A stretch of DNA of 64,000 bases from Calothrix sp. NIES-2098 (GTDB taxonomy: Bacteria; Cyanobacteriota; Cyanobacteriia; Cyanobacteriales; Nostocaceae). The notes under the pieces were generated by a model, which was not told the DNA's origin, made no database searches, and was given only the letters and a program-made list of their open reading frames with translations. A program made the position numbers and the translations under genes. Every line of letters starts with the position of its first letter. Position 1 is the first letter of the stretch. The stretch covers positions 3,098,001 through 3,162,000 of the forward strand of contig AP018172.1 of assembly GCA_002368175.1 (NCBI GenBank), read 5' to 3'. Of the stretch, positions 60,146 through 64,000 are shown in pieces.

Positions 60146-61375
60146 ATGGCAGATTTGGAGAAATTTCTGTGTAACTCGTTGCTGGGTTGGCTGGCTATTC
60201 AGGTATGTTTAACCCTGGTGTTTCTATTGTCTCTGCATTCAAGCCAGAAAAACTTGTTACCAGATGACCAGTTACCCAAAACTGCGGTGATTCTTTGTCT
60301 GCGGGGAGCCGATCCTTATCTGAGACAATGCTTACGCGCCTTGCTGCGACAAAATTATCCCCAATATGAATTAAAAGTTGTAGTCGATCATCAAGACGAT
60401 CCAGCTTGGAACATTGCGATTGAGACAATCCAAAAATTAGGAGTAGCTAACGTAGAAATTAGCTCTTTGCGCAATGTACGCAACAATTGTAGTCTCAAGT
60501 GCAGTTCTTTAGTGCAAGCTGTCTCAGAATTGGATGATTCCTACAAGATAGTTGCCTTGGTTGATAGCCATACTGTAGTCCATCGTAATTGGCTGCGAGA
60601 ATTAGTCAACCCCTTAGCCCATCCTAAGGTGGGTGCAACAACTGGTGGCCCTTGGTATTTGCCTGAAGGTAAATACTGGTGGTCTTTAGTACCTTATATC
60701 AGCAATGTATCCTTAGTTATACAGAAGTATCTGTTTGGGATGCCTTGGGGTGGAAGTTTGGCTATCAAAATAGAAGTACTTCACCAATCGGGACTTCTCA
60801 ATAAATGGAGTCTAGCTCTGTGCGAAGATATTGCGATCGCTAGCGTCTTACGCAAGTATAAGATGCGGGTAAAATTTGTACCTTCGCTGTTAATGGTGAA
60901 TCGGGAAGATTGCGATTTACCTAGTTTAAGAGATCGAATTCAGCGCCAACTGATTTGTTCTCGACTTTATCATCCCCAACCAACGGCTATTATTGGCGAT
61001 ACTATCTCCAGCATATTAATTCCTACTATGGTGTTGATATGTTTGCTATGGGCATTGTTCGCTTCGCAATGGGAGAATTTTGTGCTGTTGTTGGGATGTT
61101 ATAGCAGCTATACCGTAGGCTTACTCTGGCTTATGCTGATTTTAGAGCAAGGAGTACAGCAAAATACACGCGATCGCCATCAACCACAAGCACAAATTTC
61201 CTTGACCACAATCTGCAAACTGCTAATTGGCATTCCCCTAACTCAATGGATCTATGGGTTAGGGCTGTTGTCAACTTTGGGAATGTCTACAATTACATGG
61301 CGTGGTGTCAGCTATCGCATCTTTGGCCCTTGGAATATTCGGCTGGAAGAGTATAAGCCGTATCGCGGGGGATGA
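60146..61375 (+). CDS. Family 2 glycosyltransferase, copy A, with altered DxD motif
   Basis: 409 residues. An N-terminal membrane helix (about 12-32) and three C-terminal hydrophobic helices (about 285-395) bracket a GT-A domain. Conserved pieces are KTAVILCLRGADPYLRQCL, VVDHQDDPAW, MPWGGSLAIK and CEDIAIASVL, with the catalytic-base ED and an IQRQLICSRLYHP motif. The metal-binding DxD is changed: VALVDSHTVV has Asp140-Ser-His142 in place of D-A-D. The fold and membrane anchoring resemble ceramide glucosyltransferase/hopanoid-type GT2 enzymes. A GAGG ribosome site lies before ATG 60146. The paralogue at 61564 keeps D-A-D. Acceptor and sugar are unknown. Confidence 0.85.
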   Translation: MADLEKFLCNSLLGWLAIQVCLTLVFLLSLHSSQKNLLPDDQLPKTAVILCLRGADPYLRQCLRALLRQNYPQYELKVVVDHQDDPAWNIAIETIQKLGVANVEISSLRNVRNNCSLKCSSLVQAVSELDDSYKIVALVDSHTVVHRNWLRELVNPLAHPKVGATTGGPWYLPEGKYWWSLVPYISNVSLVIQKYLFGMPWGGSLAIKIEVLHQSGLLNKWSLALCEDIAIASVLRKYKMRVKFVPSLLMVNREDCDLPSLRDRIQRQLICSRLYHPQPTAIIGDTISSILIPTMVLICLLWALFASQWENFVLLLGCYSSYTVGLLWLMLILEQGVQQNTRDRHQPQAQISLTTICKLLIGIPLTQWIYGLGLLSTLGMSTITWRGVSYRIFGPWNIRLEEYKPYRGG

Positions 61376-61494
61376 GGGAGGATGGGGAGTGTGGGAAGGG
61401 TGGGGAGTGTGGGGAGACAAGGGGGAAAGAAATGCTTGACCCTTGACTCTTGACTCTTTACCAATGACCAATGACCAATGACAAATGACTCCTA
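61376..61494. repeat. GGGGAGTGTGGGG and STRR heptamer tract
   Basis: GGGGAGTGTGGGAAGGGTGGGGAG is the complement of the ACACTCCCC unit at 55311. It is followed by heptamers CCAATGACCAATGACCAATG at about 61461-61490. No ORF. Confidence 0.65.
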
Positions 61495-61563
61495 AAGCTT
61501 TTCATGAAATCTGCTGCGTAAATCCTAAGTTCAGCACTTTCATGGAATTTATAGGTGTGAAGC
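61495..61563 (+). promoter_or_regulatory. Conserved upstream segment, first copy (TTTCATGAAATCT--GCTGCGTAAATCC)
   Basis: TTTTCATGAAATCTGCTGCG with TAAATCCTAAG, then TTTCATGGAATTTA, lies just before the second GT2 gene. An almost identical arrangement lies at 62900-62960 before the GT4 gene. It contains two TTTCATGAAA palindromes about 45 bases apart, which could be an operator or RNA element, or a copied repeat. Confidence 0.4.
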
Positions 61564-62823
61564 ATGAACGATTGGGCGGTGTTGCTGTCTCAGGTTTTGC
61601 TGGGTTGGCTGGCCATTCAAGTCTTGTTAATTGCGATATTTGTCTGGAATCTGCGTTTTTACCAGGGTAAATTATTACCAGATGATAAGTTACCCAAAAC
61701 TGCGATCGTTCTTTGCTTGAGGGGTGCAGATCCTTTTCTGGCAAACTGTTTGCGTGCTTTATTAAATCAGAATTATCCTCAGTACGATCTCAAGCTGATT
61801 ATTGACCGCCAAGAAGATCCAGCTTGGAAAATTGCCACGGATACCATTCAAGAACTAGGTGCAACTAACGCGCAAATCAGCCCTTTGTACTTTATCCGCA
61901 GAAACTGTAGCTTAAAATGCAGTTCTCTGGTGCAAGCAGTGTCAGAGTTAGACAATTCTTATCGGGTAGTTGCTTTAGTCGATGCTGATACAGTTGTGCA
62001 TCCTAATTGGTTGCGGGAATTAGTTAGTCCTTTAGCTAATCCCCAAATTGGCGCGACAACAGGTAATCGTTGGTATTTACCCACAGGTAAATATTGCGGT
62101 TCTTTAGTGCGTTACATCTGGAACGTATCCGCAGTTGTGCAGATGTATCTTTACGGGATTCCTTGGGGTGGAACTCTTGCAGTCAAAACAGAAGTTCTCC
62201 ACCAAACAGGACTTGTAGATAAGTGGAGTAAAGCTTTTGGCGAAGATACCATGATGCGCAGCGTCTTGGCTAAACATCAGCTAAAAGTGAAATTTGTACC
62301 TTCCTTAATGATGCTGAATCGGGAAGAATCAGATTTACCCAGCTTAAGATACTGGCTGCAACGGCAATTACTCGCTTCTCGCCTGTATCATCCTTGGTGG
62401 TTAGCTGTAGTTGGTGACACAATTTTAACTATATGCATCCCGACTGCGATCGCTTTCTTATTTTTAGCCGCTTTATTCACTCAACAATGGCAGACCGCTA
62501 TCTTCTGCTTTATTTGCTATAGCGGCTATATGCTAGCCCTCCTCTTGCTTGTACTTGTCTTAGAAAAACAAATACAGCAAGTACTTCGTCGTCACAGCGA
62601 ACCAGAAACAAAACTATCAACCACCACCATCATCAAAATCTTCTTTGGCATTCCCTTTACCCAATGGGTTTACGGTTTAGCAATGCTATCATCCCTGTGG
62701 ATGCCAAGAGTTAAATGGCGCGGAATCACCTATGAAATCAAAGGGCCTTGGAACCTGCGACTCCTGGACTACCGCCCTTACCAAATCATAGATCGACCAA
62801 GCGATCGCAAACTTTCTCTCTAA
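61564..62823 (+). CDS. Family 2 glycosyltransferase, copy B
   Basis: 419 residues, a close paralogue of the product at 60146 over the full length. The shared motifs are KTAIVLCLRGADPFLANCL, DRQEDPAWKIA, IPWGGTLAVK and the acidic GEDTMMRSVL, with LQRQLLASRLYHP as the acceptor-site motif. Here the DxD is intact: VALVDADTVV with Asp140 and Asp142. An N-terminal helix and C-terminal hydrophobic helices anchor it in the membrane. It probably transfers a sugar from a nucleotide donor to a lipid acceptor on the cytoplasmic side. The second copy has a more hydrophobic N-terminal segment, AIQVLLIAIFVWNL. Confidence 0.9.
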   Translation: MNDWAVLLSQVLLGWLAIQVLLIAIFVWNLRFYQGKLLPDDKLPKTAIVLCLRGADPFLANCLRALLNQNYPQYDLKLIIDRQEDPAWKIATDTIQELGATNAQISPLYFIRRNCSLKCSSLVQAVSELDNSYRVVALVDADTVVHPNWLRELVSPLANPQIGATTGNRWYLPTGKYCGSLVRYIWNVSAVVQMYLYGIPWGGTLAVKTEVLHQTGLVDKWSKAFGEDTMMRSVLAKHQLKVKFVPSLMMLNREESDLPSLRYWLQRQLLASRLYHPWWLAVVGDTILTICIPTAIAFLFLAALFTQQWQTAIFCFICYSGYMLALLLLVLVLEKQIQQVLRRHSEPETKLSTTTIIKIFFGIPFTQWVYGLAMLSSLWMPRVKWRGITYEIKGPWNLRLLDYRPYQIIDRPSDRKLSL

Positions 62824-62969
62824 GTAGCGCAATCAAAATACTGGGGATGTCTGTCCTTTGTCATTTGTCTTTTGTTTAATGACCAATGACCAATGACGAC
62901 TTTCATGAAATCTCAGCTGCGTAAATCCTAAAACCAAAACCAGCCCTTTCATGAAATATTTCCTTAACC
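62824..62969 (+). promoter_or_regulatory. Intergenic with STRR and second conserved upstream segment
   Basis: CTTTCATGAAATCTCAGCTG with CGTAAATCCTAA (62900-62932) is followed by CCCTTTCATGAAATATTTCC (62945-62964), repeating the arrangement at 61495. An STRR tract, AATGACCAATGACCAATGAC, precedes it. A GT4 start follows directly. Confidence 0.4.
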
Positions 62970-64000
62970 ATGAAAAACCAACCTCTGCGGATCGCCTTAT
63001 TAACCGGACTGTACGCACCCTTCCTCACAGGGGTATCAGTTGCAGTACACCAGCGAGTTCGTTGGCTACTCCAGCAAGGACACGAAGTTTTTCTCATTCA
63101 TCCCGAAATTAACGATAAATACCCCAAACAAGTTGGTAGTCGTCCCATGCCAGGATTAGAAGAGTTACAGGCTTATCCTAACTTTTCCTCCTACGCATTC
63201 CCTACCGAACCGTTGATTTTCTACAAATCTCTGCCTCAACCGTTAAATTACAAACATTGGAACGATACTAAGTTACTTGCAAACTTCCAACCAGATATAA
63301 TTGTGGCGGAAGAATCAGCCCAAATGCAAGGAGTTTACTCAGCTTTCTTGCAAGGTTACGGTCGCCCAGTAGGAGTTAAATATGCCAAACAAACAGGCAC
63401 TCCTATTATTTCAGTGTTTCATACAGATATCGTCGCATATATCAAATATTACCTAGGAAGCTTCTTCTTTAGCTTGCTGCGCCCGATTATTCCCTTGATA
63501 GTTAAGCAAGTCAGCAAAGTTTATAACGTCAATTTATTTCCATCGCGGGAACAGCTAATTAAGTACGAAAAATTGCAATGTCAACGTAGCGAATACGTCC
63601 CTTATCAAGGTATTGATTGCGAAAAATTCCATCCCCGCAATATTTGTTACGACCCCATCCCCAACGACAAGAGACCAACCCTGCTGTTTGTCGGACGCAT
63701 CACCGCCGAAAAGAACGTCACCCAACTCATAGATGCATACCCCTTAATTGCTGCCAAAATTCCTGACGTGCATCTAGTTATCGTTGGTAGCGGCCCTCTT
63801 GACGAACAAATCAAAAGACGTGCCCAAAAGTATAAATCAGGAATTACAATTTGGGGAGAATCTCACGGCACAGAACTGTTAGGTTGGTTTGCTAGAGCTG
63901 ATGTCTTTATTAACCCCTCCGTCACCGAAAACTTCTGTACCACAAATAACGAAGCCCTAGCTTCTGGAACCCCTGTAGTTGCAGCCTTCGCACCCTCAAC
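62970..64000 (+). CDS. Family 4 glycosyltransferase, 3' end outside the window
   Basis: At least 343 residues are visible; the frame is still open at the window edge. The start ATG at 62970 begins MKNQPLRIALLTGLYAPFLT, with the glycine-containing loop typed GVSVAVHQRVRWL. The middle has ISVFHTDIVAYIKYYLG and VPYQGIDCEKFHP, the link between the two Rossmann domains. The donor-binding half has LLFVGRITAEKNVTQLI, GSGPLDEQI and the E-x7-E signature NPSVTENFCTTNNEALASGTPVV. These are standard for retaining GT4 glycosyltransferases such as alpha-mannosyl or sulfoquinovosyl-type transferases. With two GT2 enzymes before it, it completes a glycosylation cluster. Sugar and acceptor are unknown. Confidence 0.9.
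   Translation, partial: MKNQPLRIALLTGLYAPFLTGVSVAVHQRVRWLLQQGHEVFLIHPEINDKYPKQVGSRPMPGLEELQAYPNFSSYAFPTEPLIFYKSLPQPLNYKHWNDTKLLANFQPDIIVAEESAQMQGVYSAFLQGYGRPVGVKYAKQTGTPIISVFHTDIVAYIKYYLGSFFFSLLRPIIPLIVKQVSKVYNVNLFPSREQLIKYEKLQCQRSEYVPYQGIDCEKFHPRNICYDPIPNDKRPTLLFVGRITAEKNVTQLIDAYPLIAAKIPDVHLVIVGSGPLDEQIKRRAQKYKSGITIWGESHGTELLGWFARADVFINPSVTENFCTTNNEALASGTPVVAAFAPS

Overview
The window is a 64-kb piece of a filamentous, heterocyst-forming cyanobacterium (Nostocales-type). The evidence is a full heterocyst glycolipid (hgl) synthase cluster with hetI, the circadian output regulator RpaA, DevB/DevC-type exporter subunits, many GCGATCGC (HIP1) octamers, and the dispersed heptamer repeats (CAATGAC type) common in these genomes. 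No rRNA, tRNA or CRISPR array was recognised.

Region 1 (1-14 kb): signalling and housekeeping. It holds the end of an FAD oxidoreductase, three histidine kinases, a YbjQ-type gene pair with a small partner, an amine-oxidase flavoprotein, murE, a glutaredoxin-like protein and a Uma2-family nuclease. Each kinase lacks a different canonical part. Region 2 (14-29 kb): metabolic and regulatory genes, namely a 34-residue membrane peptide with its own terminator, a Pro-rich peptide, PhoD, a SLOG protein, a PLP decarboxylase, an MDR dehydrogenase, a lipoprotein, FtsH, a hydroxylase-SDR fusion, RpaA, a YheT-type hydrolase, HetI, a TspO-related protein and a ParDE-type toxin-antitoxin pair.

Region 3 (29.5-46 kb, minus strand): the hgl operon, read as hglE, a KR-DH gene, hglD, hglC, a PfaD-type hglA and hglB. 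Together these form a PUFA-synthase-like PKS that builds the long polyol chain and releases it reductively. HetI on the facing strand would activate the carrier domains. Two features stand out: the ketoreductase is split between two genes, and hetN is missing from between hglB and hetI.

Region 4 (46-55 kb): an accessory island. It holds a 1250-residue CHAT-NTPase-TPR protein flanked by two inverted copies of a repeat element, a coiled-coil protein, a DUF559 endonuclease whose ends are made of repeat DNA, and a ParB-methyltransferase fusion with a degenerate catalytic motif. Region 5 (56-64 kb): an envelope export and glycosylation cluster with DevB- and DevC-like subunits but no DevA ATPase, an epimerase, a DUF2141 protein, two tandem paralogous GT2 enzymes and a GT4 enzyme cut by the window end.

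Intergenic DNA is rich in small inverted-repeat (MITE-like) elements and dispersed repeats, including inside the hgl operon. The best candidates for new biology are the repeat-bracketed CHAT-NTPase gene and its island, the rearranged hgl synthase, and the ATPase-less DevBC/glycosyltransferase cluster.
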